Assembly (NCBI RefSeq): GCF_014640535.1
Contig: NZ_BMHD01000001.1
Coordinates: forward strand, 3,461,474 to 3,525,473
Direction: 5' to 3'
Length of the DNA stretch: 64,000 bases
Origin: Cnuibacter physcomitrellae
GTDB lineage: Bacteria; Actinomycetota; Actinomycetes; Actinomycetales; Microbacteriaceae
In this document: positions 19,257 through 28,531 of the stretch, piece after piece
How positions within the stretch are numbered: position 1 is the first letter of the stretch
How the letters are laid out: every line of letters starts with the position of its first letter
The notes under the pieces: model-generated
What the model was told of the DNA's origin: nothing
Database searches by the model: none
Seen by the model: only the letters and a program-made list of their open reading frames with translations
Position numbers and translations under genes: made by a program

Positions 19257-19741
19257 GCACCACCAGCGCCGACCCCGCCGAGCACGAGCCCGCACGCCGC
19301 CCCGCCGAGCACGAGCACGCCCCCGCCCAGCGCACCGCCGCGGGACCCCTCGACGAGCTCACCCTCACCGGCCTCGAGGTGTTCGCGCACCACGGCTACT
19401 ACGATTTCGAGCGTGAGCAGGGGCAGCGCTTCGTGATCGACACGACCCTCTGGCTCGACACGCGTGCCGCCGCCACGGGCGACGACCTCGACCGCACGGT
19501 GCACTACGGCGTGCTCGCCGAGCAGATCGTCTCCGCCGCGCAGTCCGACCCCGTCGACCTCATCGAGACCCTCGCCGAACGCATCGCGGGCGTCGTCCTG
19601 GCCTATCCCGCCGTCGCGCGGACTCGGGTGACCGTCCACAAGCCCGACGCACCGATCCAGGTGCCCTTCGCCGACGTCTCGATCGCGATCACCCGGTCCC
19701 GCGACGCGTGGCCCAGCGTGCGAGAGGAGGTGGAGGCATGA
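19253..19741 (+). CDS. folB: dihydroneopterin aldolase
   Basis: A 162-aa enzyme cleaving dihydroneopterin to 6-hydroxymethyl-dihydropterin and glycolaldehyde. LTGLEVFAHHGYYDFEREQGQ and the active-site ETLAERIA are typical. The first ~35 residues are a His/Ala/Glu/Pro-rich extension not seen in the ~120-aa core enzyme; a later start is possible, but ATG 19253 overlaps the folP stop in the same way as every neighbour does. Its own stop overlaps folK. Confidence 0.94.
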   Translation: MSTTSADPAEHEPARRPAEHEHAPAQRTAAGPLDELTLTGLEVFAHHGYYDFEREQGQRFVIDTTLWLDTRAAATGDDLDRTVHYGVLAEQIVSAAQSDPVDLIETLAERIAGVVLAYPAVARTRVTVHKPDAPIQVPFADVSIAITRSRDAWPSVREEVEA

Positions 19742-20277
19742 CCGACTCCCTCCTCGTGACCGTGCCCGCGCATCCGATCGATGCGGTGCTCGCGTTCGGC
19801 AGCAACCTCGGCGATCGCGAGGCGACCGTCGAGGCGGCGCTCGCCGCGCTGGCCGCTGCGCCCGGGGTCGAGCTCGTCGCGGCGTCGCGGCTCTACGAGA
19901 CGGTCGCGGTCAAGCCCGACGGCGTCGACCACGAGGCGCCGTCGTACCTCAACGGCGTGGCCCGCATCCGCACCGGGCTGTCGCCGCTCGACCTCCTCGC
20001 GCTCGTCCACCGCGTGGAGCACGCGCACGGCCGCGTGCGCGTCGAGCGGTGGGGCGATCGTACGCTCGACATCGACGTCGTGCTCTACGGCGACCTCACG
20101 AGCGACGACGCGACGCTGACGCTCCCGCATCCCCGAGCGCACGAGCGCGACTTCGTCCTCGTCCCCTGGCTCGAGATCGACCCCGACGCGGTCGTGCCCG
20201 GCCGCGGGCGCGCCGACGAGCTGCTGCGCGGGCTGCCGACCTCGACCCTCACCGTCTACGCGGGAGAGCGCCGATGA
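19738..20277 (+). CDS. folK: 2-amino-4-hydroxy-6-hydroxymethyldihydropteridine pyrophosphokinase
   Basis: A 179-aa HPPK that transfers pyrophosphate from ATP to 6-hydroxymethyl-dihydropterin, supplying FolP. AFGSNLGDREA at the N-terminus and the metal/ATP motif RWGDRTLDIDVVLYGD are intact, with LPHPRAHERDFVL near the end. ATG 19738 overlaps the folB stop (ATGA). With folE, folP and folB this completes the pterin branch of folate synthesis except for the triphosphate hydrolysis step. Confidence 0.96.
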   Translation: MTDSLLVTVPAHPIDAVLAFGSNLGDREATVEAALAALAAAPGVELVAASRLYETVAVKPDGVDHEAPSYLNGVARIRTGLSPLDLLALVHRVEHAHGRVRVERWGDRTLDIDVVLYGDLTSDDATLTLPHPRAHERDFVLVPWLEIDPDAVVPGRGRADELLRGLPTSTLTVYAGERR

Positions 20278-20744
20278 AGCACACGAACCCCCTCACCATC
20301 GTCGTCTACCTCCTCGTGGGCGCGGCCATCGGCTTCGGCATGGAGATCGCGCTCGTCGGCGGCGGGATGCAGGCGGTCGTCCCGCCCTACACCCTCCCCA
20401 TCACGGTGATCGCCGCCGCGCTCATCGTGGTCGCGCTCGCCATCCCCATCCGCCGGTCGATCAGCGGTCGCTCCCAGGCGCGCATCAACCCGTTCCGGGC
20501 GATGCGGGTGGTGGTGCTCGCGAAGGCGTCGAGCCTCGTCGGCGCGCTGATCGCGGGGTGGGCCGCCGGCGTCGCCGTGTTCTTCTTCACGCGGCCCGTG
20601 ATCGCCGACACCGCCACGATCTGGGCCTCCATCGTCGCCGCGGTGGGCGGCGTCGTGCTGCTGGTGGCGGGCATCGTCGCGGAGCGCCTCTGCACTCTTC
20701 CGCCCGACGATCCGAACGCCCCCGACGGTCCCCATGCCCACTGA
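20274..20744 (+). CDS. DUF3180 membrane protein
   Basis: A 156-aa protein with four predicted transmembrane helices (around residues 7-25, 38-58, 85-105 and 118-138). It matches the actinobacterial DUF3180 family by its place straight after folK and by RINPFRAMRVVVLAKASSL, a characteristic loop. Function is unknown. ATGA overlap with folK; its end overlaps the next gene by 11 bases. Confidence 0.88.
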   Translation: MKHTNPLTIVVYLLVGAAIGFGMEIALVGGGMQAVVPPYTLPITVIAAALIVVALAIPIRRSISGRSQARINPFRAMRVVVLAKASSLVGALIAGWAAGVAVFFFTRPVIADTATIWASIVAAVGGVVLLVAGIVAERLCTLPPDDPNAPDGPHAH

Positions 20745-21363
20745 CGGCTCGAGCGAGAGCGCCCCCGCCGGCGCACCCTCCTCACCCGACGGTGGCGCAC
20801 CGTCCTCACCCGACGCCGGCGCGCCCTCCTCACCCGACGGTGGCGCGGCCTCCTCACCCGACGGTGGCGCGGCCTCCTCAGCCGACGGCGGGCGGATGCA
20901 CGTCGACGAGCAATGGGTCGGCGTCAGCTCCCGGTACCTCGGCGTCGAGATCGTCGCGAGCATCCTCACCGCCGTGGTGCTGTGCGCGATCTGCGTCCCG
21001 TTCATCCTGCTGCAGACCTGGTTCGGCTGGCCCGCGCTCGGCGTCGCGATCGTCCTCTCCGTCGTCCTCCTCGTGCTCGCCCCTCGTCGCGTGCGCGCGA
21101 TCGGCTACGTGCTGCGCGCCGACGACCTGCTGTTCAAGCGCGGCATCATGTGGCACCGCGTGGTGGCGGTGCCCTACGGCCGGATGCAGCTGATCGACAT
21201 CAACCGCGGTCCCGTCGCGCGTGCTCTCGGTCTCTCCGAGCTGAAGTTCGTCACCGCCGCCGCGTCCACCGGCGTCACGATCCCTGGCCTGCCCGAGCAG
21301 ACCGCCGACGAGCTGCGCGACCGTCTCGTCGCCCTCGCCGAGACGAGACGCGTGGGACTGTGA
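20734..21363 (+). CDS. PH domain (bPH2/DUF304) membrane protein with repetitive N-terminus
   Basis: A 209-aa protein: residues ~10-52 are a disordered Gly-Ala-Pro-Ser-Ser-Pro-Asp-Gly repeat, then two transmembrane helices (~78-115), then a bacterial PH-like domain (VLRADDLLFKRGIMWHRVVAVPYGRMQLIDI ... VTIPGLPEQTADEL). bPH2 proteins come in pairs, YdbS/YdbT style, and this is the short partner of the next gene, linked by GTGA. A role in envelope or export stress is suspected from other species but not established. Confidence 0.88.
   Translation: MPTDGSSESAPAGAPSSPDGGAPSSPDAGAPSSPDGGAASSPDGGAASSADGGRMHVDEQWVGVSSRYLGVEIVASILTAVVLCAICVPFILLQTWFGWPALGVAIVLSVVLLVLAPRRVRAIGYVLRADDLLFKRGIMWHRVVAVPYGRMQLIDINRGPVARALGLSELKFVTAAASTGVTIPGLPEQTADELRDRLVALAETRRVGL
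20770..20889 (+). repeat. 5 x 24-bp in-frame tandem repeat
   Basis: Five units of GGCGCACCCTCCTCACCCGA(CGGT) run end to end with few changes, each coding GAPSSPDG or GAASSPDG. They form the flexible N-terminus of the bPH2 protein ahead of its membrane helices. Confidence 0.88.
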
Positions 21364-23090
21364 GCGCCCCGCTCGAGCCCCGGGACGAGCGACCGGAGGG
21401 TTCCGCCGGCCCCGCCGCCGCCCCCAGCGCCTCGCTCGCCGACGGCGAGTGGCACCGGCTCCATCCCGCGACACCGCTCCTGCGCGGGGGCATCGCGTTC
21501 GTCGCGGTCGTCGGATTCCTGCTGGCCAACCTCCGCGAGCGGATCGTCGAGCTGGTCCTCGGATCCCCGGACGGACCGACCGACCCGCTCGACGCCGCGT
21601 ACCAGAACGGCCAGCTCGGCTGGGCGGGCCTCATCGTCGCCGCAGCGCTCGTGGCCGGTGTCGTGCTGTTCTTCTTCAGCTGGCGCGTCCACACCTTCCG
21701 GGTCGGGGACGACGTCGTGGAGGTGCGCAGCGGCATCCTCTTCCGCACGCATCGCCGCGCGCCGCTCGACCGCATCCAGGGTGTGGCCATCGCACGACCG
21801 CTGTTCGCGCGCCTGTTCGGAGCCGCGAAGCTCGACGTCAGCGTCGCCGGCCAGGACGCCAAGGTGCAGCTCGCCTACCTCCGCAGCGCGGATGCAGACA
21901 GGCTGCGGGTGGACGTCCTCGCGCTGGCATCGGGCGCGAGAGCCGCCGAGTCGAGGCGGGGAGCCGGCCCGACGGAGACGGCGTCCTCCGGCGGGCCCGG
22001 AGCGACGGCCCTGCCGCCGTCGCCGTCCTCGGTCGAGGCTGCCCCGCTCGCCCCCGAGCCCTCGGTCGCTCCGCGGGGAGTCCTCGAGACGCGGATGCGC
22101 GAGTTCATGGCTCCCGAGCTCGACCCCTCGACCGCACCGCCCGAGTCGGTGGTGCGCATCCCGCCGGGTCGGCTCGCGGGCTCGCTCCTGCTGAGCGGAC
22201 GGACCCTGGTCGGACTCGCGCTCGTGGCCGTCATCGTCTGGCTGGTCACGACCGATCGGCTCGGCTTCGCCGTGTTCGTCGTGCTGCCGATGCTGCTCGC
22301 GTCGGTCGGGTACGTGTACAACCGCTTCACCCGTTCGCTGCGCTACAGCATCGCGGGGACGCCGGACGGTGTCCGGATCGGATACGGACTGCTCTCGACC
22401 AGCAACGACACGCTCCCACCCGGACGCATCCACGCGATCGAGGTCCATCAGCCCCTGCTGTGGCGGCTCGCGGGCTGGTGGGCCATCCGCATCGACCGGG
22501 CCGGCGCGGCGGGGGAGGGCAGCGCGCAGGCGAGCACGACGATGCTCCCGGTCGGCACGGCCGGCGACGCGACGCGGGTGCTCTCGCTCCTCCTGCCCGG
22601 GCTGGCCGCGGAGGAGACCAGACGGATCCTCGACGCGGGCCTCGACGATCCCCGAGCCGGCGGGTTCGTCACGGCGCCGCCCCGCGCCCGGTGGGTCCGC
22701 CCGCTCGCCTGGCGGACCACCGGCTTCGCCGAGACCACGGATGCGGTCGTGCTGCGCACCGGGTTCCTCTGGCGTCGGCTCGTGGTGGTGCCGCTGGCTC
22801 GTGTGCAGAGCGTGCGCATCGAGCAGGGCCCGTGGCGCCGGATGCTCGGCCTCGTCGGGCTGGACGTCCAGACCGTGGCCGGGCCGGTCCACGCGCAGCT
22901 CCCGGCGGCCGAGCGCGCGGTCGGGGAGGCCGCGTTCGCGCGCTGGTCCGCCGCGGCGGTCGCGGCGGCCGCCGCCGATCGCACCCACCGCTGGCGAGCG
23001 CATCCCTCGACGGGGTCGGCGAGCGGGCCAGGCCGCGACGGCGACGGCGGTGCTTCGCCGTCGGGCGCAGGGGAGAGGATGGAGCCATGA
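21360..23090 (+). CDS. multi-PH-domain membrane protein (YdbT-like)
   Basis: A 576-aa protein with several bPH2 (DUF304) modules separated by membrane helices: helices near residues 42-60 and 90-110, a PH module at ~115-185 (VHTFRVGDDVVEVRSGILFRTHRRAPLDRIQGV), a Pro/Ser-rich linker, helices at ~280-325, a second module (YSIAGTPDGVRIGYGLLS) and a third near 460-540 (GFLWRRLVVVPLARVQSVRIEQG). It starts at GTG 21360 within the previous stop. The pair probably forms a membrane complex; function unknown. Confidence 0.88.
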   Translation: MSAPLEPRDERPEGSAGPAAAPSASLADGEWHRLHPATPLLRGGIAFVAVVGFLLANLRERIVELVLGSPDGPTDPLDAAYQNGQLGWAGLIVAAALVAGVVLFFFSWRVHTFRVGDDVVEVRSGILFRTHRRAPLDRIQGVAIARPLFARLFGAAKLDVSVAGQDAKVQLAYLRSADADRLRVDVLALASGARAAESRRGAGPTETASSGGPGATALPPSPSSVEAAPLAPEPSVAPRGVLETRMREFMAPELDPSTAPPESVVRIPPGRLAGSLLLSGRTLVGLALVAVIVWLVTTDRLGFAVFVVLPMLLASVGYVYNRFTRSLRYSIAGTPDGVRIGYGLLSTSNDTLPPGRIHAIEVHQPLLWRLAGWWAIRIDRAGAAGEGSAQASTTMLPVGTAGDATRVLSLLLPGLAAEETRRILDAGLDDPRAGGFVTAPPRARWVRPLAWRTTGFAETTDAVVLRTGFLWRRLVVVPLARVQSVRIEQGPWRRMLGLVGLDVQTVAGPVHAQLPAAERAVGEAAFARWSAAAVAAAAADRTHRWRAHPSTGSASGPGRDGDGGASPSGAGERMEP

Positions 23091-23818
23091 GACCGTCGGA
23101 ACGCTCGGGGCGCCTCGGCGTCGGCATCATCGGCGCGGGGCGGGTGGGTCCCGTCCTCGGTGCGGCGCTCGGCGGCGCCGGCCACGCCGTGGTCGGGATC
23201 TCCGCCATCTCCGACGTGGGCCGCGAGCGGGCCGACGTGCTGCTGCCCGGCGTGCCGGTGCTCAGCGTGCCCGACGTGGTCGAGCGCAGCGAGCTGGTCG
23301 TGCTGGCGGTGCCGTCGGAGGAGCTCCCGGGGCTCGTCGCCGGCCTGGCCGAGACGGGGGCGTGGCAGATGGGACAGCTGGTGATGCACACGGCGCCCGA
23401 GTTCGGCGTCTCCGTGCTCGATCCGGCACGCGCATCCGGCGTGATCCCGCTCGCCGTGCATCCGGCCATGGTGTTCACGGGCACGAGCGTCGACGTCTCG
23501 CGGCTCGTCGGGGTGCACTTCGGAGTCACCGCGCCGTCGGCCGTGCTGCCGATCGCTCAGGCCCTCGTCGTCGAGATGGGCGGCGAGCCCGTCGTCGTCG
23601 CCGAGGCGGACCGACCGGCCTACGCGGAGGCGGTCGCCACGGCGACGAGCTTCTCGACGGCGATCATCGAGCAGGCGGCCGGCCTGCTCTCCGACGCCGG
23701 CATCGACGCTCCGGGCCGGGTGCTCGCGCCCCTCGTCCGCTCTGCCGTGGAGGAGGCCCTCGCCCGAGCAGGTGCCGCCGCCGGCTCCACGCCCGACGCG
23801 CTCCCGCCCGAGGTCTGA
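23087..23818 (+). CDS. Rossmann-fold/DUF2520 oxidoreductase-like protein
   Basis: A 243-aa protein with an NAD(P)-binding start (LGVGIIGAGRVGPVLGAAL) and a C-terminal helical DUF2520 domain (HPAMVFTG ... ATATSFSTAIIEQA). It looks like a ProC/ketopantoate-reductase-type dehydrogenase, and family members sit next to panC in many actinobacteria. A part in pantothenate synthesis has been suspected on that basis but is not proven. ATG 23087 overlaps the previous stop. Here panC is separated from it by an opposite-strand gene. Confidence 0.85.
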   Translation: MRPSERSGRLGVGIIGAGRVGPVLGAALGGAGHAVVGISAISDVGRERADVLLPGVPVLSVPDVVERSELVVLAVPSEELPGLVAGLAETGAWQMGQLVMHTAPEFGVSVLDPARASGVIPLAVHPAMVFTGTSVDVSRLVGVHFGVTAPSAVLPIAQALVVEMGGEPVVVAEADRPAYAEAVATATSFSTAIIEQAAGLLSDAGIDAPGRVLAPLVRSAVEEALARAGAAAGSTPDALPPEV

Positions 23819-23890
23819 ACCGGTCGCGGCCCCGCCCGGTCGAGAGCCCCGCCTGCGCCGCGTGGACGCAGACGGGGCACGAGACCTCGC

Positions 23891-25126
23891 TCAGGGGTTC
23901 ACGACGACGGTGAACGTCTTCGTGATGGGCTTCGTCTTCACGTTGTCGGCCGTGAGGTCGAACGTATAGGTTCCTGCTCGGGTGGGGGTGCCCGACAGGA
24001 TGCCGGTGGGCCCGTCGAGCGTCAGGCCAGGAGGGAGCGCCCCACCGCTGACGGAGAGCGTCACCCAGAACGGCGAGTCGGTGAAGTACCGGTCGGTGTA
24101 CGGCGCCGAGACGGACGCGGCGGCGCCGGTGTCGGGCCAGATGTCGAAGACGGGGTCGATGCGGTGCAGGTAGCCGGCGGCCTGGGCGTACAGGGTGTCG
24201 TTCGGGAGCAGAGCCATCCGGGTCACCTTCCCGGCCAGGTCCCAGCGCACGGTCGGCTCGGTCGCCAGCGGTTCCGAGCTCGGCACCTGCCAGACCGTGG
24301 GGGTCCCGGAGGCGCGGAGGAACAGGTTGCCCTGATCGCTGATGGCGGCTTCGGTCGGTTGGGGAGAACCGGCGGGAAGGGAGATGGTGCGTACGAGCGC
24401 GCCGCCGAGGTTGTACTGGAGGACGCCTCCACGACACGGGTCGGTGACGTACAGCGCCGAACTGGTGGCATCGAAGTCCCACGCGCACGTGTCGTGAGCG
24501 GACGTGATGAACGGATAGATCACGCCCTGTGACTGCGTGACGAGAGAGATCGTGTTCGTCCGATCCCAGGTGTAGACGGAGTCGTCGCCCGCGATCGAGA
24601 TCTGGAGCGGCTCCCATCCGGTCGGCAGTGACGCCCACCAGAGGTCGAGGGAGCCGAAGCGGTCGATGCGCCCGAGAGCCCCCGCATCCGGCCTGGTGAA
24701 GACGATGTTCCCTCTCGAGTCGACCGCGCAGTGGGCGAGTCCCAGCCCGGTGCCGCGGGGTACGACGTCGCGCTGCCGGCCGTCGCGGGAGATCGCGATC
24801 ATGCCGCTGTTCCCCTGGCCGCAGAGGACCGTGTCGCCGTAGCCGTCGGTGACGGCGTCGGAGACGATCATGCCCGGCGGGAGGGTCCGGATGTTCGGCG
24901 AGACCACGCCGTGCTCGTCGATCGTGCGGATGAGGCCGCGGGTGTTGTCGACGACGTAGGCGCCACCCCACGGCGTCGGCGCGAGCACGTCGGCGCGCTC
25001 GTCGACGAACCCCGACCACGTCGTGTCGAGGTCGAAGCCGCGGGCGTCCGCGGGCGAGGGGGCGGTGAGGGCGGCCCCGCCGACGACGGCCGCGGCCGCC
25101 AGGAGGGCGCACAGGAGTCTGCGCAT
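23891..25126 (-). CDS. secreted beta-propeller-like protein with putative Ig domain
   Basis: A 411-aa exported protein: a signal peptide (MRRLLCALL ... SPADA, cleavage near residue 29), then repeated ~40-50 residue blades of the form G-x-Y-V-D/T ... G-x-I/V (GGAYVVDNTRGLIRTID, GNIVFTRPDAGALGRID, SALYVTDPCRGGVLQYN, GNLFLRASGTPTVWQV), which resembles NHL/SMP-30-type propellers. The last ~80 residues are a putative Ig module (LPPGLTLDGPTGILSGTPTR). AAAGGA lies upstream of ATG 25126. Binding partner unknown. It lies antisense between DUF2520 and panC. Confidence 0.78.
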   Translation of the reverse strand: MRRLLCALLAAAAVVGGAALTAPSPADARGFDLDTTWSGFVDERADVLAPTPWGGAYVVDNTRGLIRTIDEHGVVSPNIRTLPPGMIVSDAVTDGYGDTVLCGQGNSGMIAISRDGRQRDVVPRGTGLGLAHCAVDSRGNIVFTRPDAGALGRIDRFGSLDLWWASLPTGWEPLQISIAGDDSVYTWDRTNTISLVTQSQGVIYPFITSAHDTCAWDFDATSSALYVTDPCRGGVLQYNLGGALVRTISLPAGSPQPTEAAISDQGNLFLRASGTPTVWQVPSSEPLATEPTVRWDLAGKVTRMALLPNDTLYAQAAGYLHRIDPVFDIWPDTGAAASVSAPYTDRYFTDSPFWVTLSVSGGALPPGLTLDGPTGILSGTPTRAGTYTFDLTADNVKTKPITKTFTVVVNP

Positions 25127-25330
25127 TCGGATCGGTCCTTTCGAGGGGTGCGGTGGGTGGCCGCGATCCGCACACGCTACGGTCGCTCGCCGACGTGGCG
25201 TTATGAGCAATCCCTGCCCACCTGGCCGGGGTCGACCCGCAGTCCGCGCTCGCGGCAGAGACGTGCCCCCGCGCCGGTAGCATCGTGGGATGCGACCGCG
25301 AGGGTCGCGCGCACCACCCGAAGGAGCACC

Positions 25331-26299
25331 GTGGCCCAGCAGCCGCAGCCCGAGCCCGACACCGTCCGCGTCAGCGACGACGTGAGCGACCACGCCGCCG
25401 TCCGCCCGTCCGGTCCCGTCGTCGTCGAGACGGTGGCCGGCATCCGTGCCGAGGTCGCAGGCCTCCGCGAGGCGCGCCGGACCGAGGCGCCCCCGAGGGG
25501 CGATACGGGCCCCGCCGTCGCCTTCGTGCCGACGATGGGCGCCCTCCACGACGGACATCTCGAGCTCGTCGACCGCGCGCGCGAGCTGGCCGACATCGTG
25601 GTGGTGTCGATCTTCGTGAACCCGCTGCAGTTCAGCGATCCCGCGGACCTCGAGCGCTACCCCCGCGACCTCGAGGGCGACCTCGCGTGCCTCGAGGGCC
25701 ACGGCGTCGACCTCGTCTTCGCCCCCGAGGCCGCCGAGCTCTATCCCGACGGCGACCCCGCGACCCGGGTCACGGGCGGACGGGCGGCTCAGCTCTTCGA
25801 GGGGCGCAGCCGTCCCGGCCACTTCGACGGCATGCTCACGGTCGTGGCGAAGCTCCTGCACGCGGTCGGCCCGGATGTGGTGCTCTTCGGCCAGAAGGAC
25901 GCCCAGCAGGTGTTCCTGGTCTCCCGGATGGTCGCCGACCTCACGATGCCCGTCCGCGTCGAGGTCGTCCCCACCGTCCGCGACGCCGACGGTCTCGCGC
26001 TGTCCAGCCGCAACCGCTTCCTCGACCCGGAGGCGCGGCGCGCGGCGCTCGCCCTCCCGGCGATGCTCGAGGCCGCCGAGTCGGCCGCCGACCGCGGCAT
26101 CGACGCGGTGCTCGCCGCGGCTCAGTCCGTGCTCATGGGGCAGGACGACGTCGACCTCGACTACCTCGCCGTGGTCGACCCGCGCACGTTCCTGCCCGTC
26201 GACGACGACTACACCGGTCGCGCCACCGTCCTCGTCGCGGCACGCGTCGGCGGGGTGCGCCTCATCGACAACGAGCCCATCTACCTCGGTCACGCCTGA
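25331..26299 (+). CDS. panC: pantothenate synthetase
   Basis: A 322-aa ligase condensing pantoate and beta-alanine with ATP to make pantothenate. PTMGALHDGHLELV (HIGH-like), FVNPLQF, LFGQKDAQQVFLV and LSSRNRFL are all present. The first ~40 residues form an acidic, Pro-rich extension. GTG 25331 is preferred because AAGGAG lies 4 bases upstream. No panB or panD is adjacent. The last codons plus stop resemble the unit of the short repeat that follows. Confidence 0.93.
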   Translation: MAQQPQPEPDTVRVSDDVSDHAAVRPSGPVVVETVAGIRAEVAGLREARRTEAPPRGDTGPAVAFVPTMGALHDGHLELVDRARELADIVVVSIFVNPLQFSDPADLERYPRDLEGDLACLEGHGVDLVFAPEAAELYPDGDPATRVTGGRAAQLFEGRSRPGHFDGMLTVVAKLLHAVGPDVVLFGQKDAQQVFLVSRMVADLTMPVRVEVVPTVRDADGLALSSRNRFLDPEARRAALALPAMLEAAESAADRGIDAVLAAAQSVLMGQDDVDLDYLAVVDPRTFLPVDDDYTGRATVLVAARVGGVRLIDNEPIYLGHA

Positions 26300-26413
26300 G
26301 CCATCTCGGACACGCGTGCCGCCTCGGTCGCGTGTGAGCCATCTCGGTCACACGTCAGCCATCTCGGTCAGGCGAGCCGCCTCGGTCACGCGTGAGCCGC
26401 CTCGGTCGCGCCT
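26284..26413 (+). repeat. degenerate ~20-bp tandem array after panC
   Basis: Six or seven units of the type GAGCCATCTCGGTCACGCGT or GAGCCGCCTCGGTCACGCGT, 18-20 bases each, run from the panC stop region to 26413. The 3' end of panC itself (CTCGGTCACGCCTGAGCC) reads as the first unit. The array lies ~65 bases before the lysS -10 box. Confidence 0.8.
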
Positions 26414-26490
26414 GACCCCGCCCGCCGTGAGCGCACGTCCGCAGACCCCCCCGGGCTCGGCCGGCAGGGCGCCCTCGGTAGGATCGACGT

Positions 26491-28032
26491 GTGACAGAGG
26501 ACACCACCGCCACGCCCGCCACCGCCCTCGAGACCCCGGGCGACGCCGCCACCGAGCAGGACGTCACGGAGCAGGATGTCTCCGAGCAGAAGGCCGTGCG
26601 ACTGGGCAAGCGCGAGCGGCTGAACGCCGGCCCGGGCGCCTACCCGGTGAGCGTCCCCGTCACCACCACCATCCCTGAGGTCCGCGCGCTCTGGCAGCAC
26701 CTGCAGCCCGGCGAGGAGAGCGGCGAGGTCGTCGGCCTCGCCGGCCGCGTGGTCAACCTCCGCAACACCGGCCGTCTCTGCTTCGTGTCCCTGCAGGCCG
26801 GCGACGGCACGCGCATCCAGGGCATGGTGTCGCAGGCGAAGGTGGGCGCGGAGTCGCTCGCCGAGTTCAAGGAGCTCGTCGACCTCGGCGACCACCTGTT
26901 CGTCCACGGCGAGGTCATCGCGAGCCGCACCGGCGAGCTCAGCGTCATGGCGGATGCGTGGCAGATCGCCGCCAAGGCCATCCTCCCGCTGCCCAACCTC
27001 TACACCGAGCTCAACGAGGAGACGAGGATGCGCTCCCGCTACCTCGACCTCATCCAGCGCGACCAGGCGCGCCAGACCGTGCGCACGCGTGCGGCGGCGA
27101 TGGCGAGCCTGCGGGCGACGTTCGCCGACCGGCACTACCTCGAGATCGAGACGCCGATGCTGCAGACGATCCACGGCGGCGCGGCCGCGCGTCCGTTCGT
27201 GACGCACTCGAACGCATTCGACACCGAGCTCTACCTGCGCATCGCGCCCGAGCTCTTCCTCAAGCGCGCGGTGGTCGGCGGCATCGACCGGGTGTTCGAG
27301 ATCAACCGCAACTTCCGCAACGAAGGCGCCGACTCCACGCACAGCCCCGAGTTCGCGATGCTCGAGGCGTACGAGGCCTACGGCGACTACAACACCATGG
27401 CCGAGCTCACCCAGACCCTCGTGCAGAACGCGGCCCAGGCCGTGTCGGGCTCGCACGTCGTGACCTGGGCCGACGGCACCGAGTACGACCTCGGCGGCGA
27501 GTGGGACCGCATCGACATGTACGGCTCCCTCTCGGAGGCGGCCGGCGTCGAGATCACGCCCGCCACGAGCCTGGCGGAGCTCGAGGCGCTCGCCGCGAGC
27601 GTCGGCGTCGAGGTGCACCTGCCCAACCACGGCAAGCTCGTCGAGGAGCTGTGGGAGCACTTCGTGAAGGGCGGCCTCACCCGCCCGACCTTCGTGATGG
27701 ACTTCCCCGTCGAGACCAGCCCGCTCACCCGGGCGCACCGGTCGAAGCCCGGCGTGGTCGAGAAGTGGGACCTCTACGTGCGCGGGTTCGAGCTCGCCAC
27801 GGCGTACTCCGAGCTCGTCGACCCCGTCATCCAGCGCGAGCGCTTCGTCGAGCAGGCGCGCCAGGCCGCGGCGGGCGACGTCGAGGCGATGCGCCTCGAC
27901 GAGGACTTCCTCCGCGCGCTCGAGTTCGGCATGCCCCCGTCGGGCGGCATGGGCATGGGCATCGACCGCCTCCTCATGGCCCTCACCGGCCTCGGCATCC
28001 GCGAGACCATCCTCTTCCCCCTCGTGAAGTAA
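26491..28032 (+). CDS. lysS: lysyl-tRNA synthetase, class II
   Basis: A 513-aa class II enzyme charging tRNA-Lys. An N-terminal OB-fold (residues ~75-180, [17 protein letters not shown]) precedes the catalytic domain with motif 2 [11 protein letters not shown] and motif 3 [11 protein letters not shown]. The first ~45 residues are an acidic, disordered extension. TAGGAT (26479-26484) ends 6 bases before GTG 26491, a clear leaderless promoter, so lysS is transcribed independently of panC. Confidence 0.96.
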   Translation: MTEDTTATPATALETPGDAATEQDVTEQDVSEQKAVRLGKRERLNAGPGAYPVSVPVTTTIPEVRALWQHLQPGEESGEVVGLAGRVVNLRNTGRLCFVSLQAGDGTRIQGMVSQAKVGAESLAEFKELVDLGDHLFVHGEVIASRTGELSVMADAWQIAAKAILPLPNLYTELNEETRMRSRYLDLIQRDQARQTVRTRAAAMASLRATFADRHYLEIETPMLQTIHGGAAARPFVTHSNAFDTELYLRIAPELFLKRAVVGGIDRVFEINRNFRNEGADSTHSPEFAMLEAYEAYGDYNTMAELTQTLVQNAAQAVSGSHVVTWADGTEYDLGGEWDRIDMYGSLSEAAGVEITPATSLAELEALAASVGVEVHLPNHGKLVEELWEHFVKGGLTRPTFVMDFPVETSPLTRAHRSKPGVVEKWDLYVRGFELATAYSELVDPVIQRERFVEQARQAAAGDVEAMRLDEDFLRALEFGMPPSGGMGMGIDRLLMALTGLGIRETILFPLVK

Positions 28033-28045
28033 CCCCCCGGGTCGT

Positions 28046-28531
28046 TCAACCGCCCGAAAGCAACCTCATCAAACCCAGCCCCTGGTGCACATCAAGGTCG
28101 GTTATGACGAGCCGACTATCGCATTCGACGATGACCAGATCGACGAGCCCCAGTGCATAGCCGTACCAGCAGGAGGAGAGCCTCGCAGAGCGGATGGCTG
28201 CGAGTTGAATCCGGGACGATCGATCGTCGACTCGTATCCGAAGAGCGCCCCCTGCACGCGACAAGCGGACCGGCCGACACATCTTCCATCTCAAGATGCG
28301 GCGCGTCAGCAATCCCAGCAGGATGAATGCTGTGGCTCCCCCGAAGACGACGTGGATGACAGATCCGAATCCGGAGTGAGTTACGGCATGCCGTGCTCCC
28401 CGATTTCGAGGAGCCCTCTCCTCCGGATGCCCAACGATTGCCCGCTCACGGGAGGGCCTAAGCCGATACATCGGACTGCCGAGCAGGGGTCGGGCAATCC
28501 CGAGCTTTGATCGTAACAGCGAAACGGTCAC
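28046..28531 (-). CDS. 161-aa uncharacterised protein with one membrane segment
   Basis: The protein has a basic N-terminus, a hydrophobic segment ([19 protein letters not shown], ~57-76) and a C-terminal region ([17 protein letters not shown] ... [13 protein letters not shown]) with the strand pattern of a small PH-like domain. I do not recognise a family. Its GTG overlaps the TGA of the bPH2 gene as GTGA, so it is probably translated with it; that coupling is the main evidence it is real. Base composition is visibly less GC-rich than the flanks. Confidence 0.55.
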   Translation of the reverse strand: MTVSLLRSKLGIARPLLGSPMYRLRPSRERAIVGHPEERAPRNRGARHAVTHSGFGSVIHVVFGGATAFILLGLLTRRILRWKMCRPVRLSRAGGALRIRVDDRSSRIQLAAIRSARLSSCWYGYALGLVDLVIVECDSRLVITDLDVHQGLGLMRLLSGG

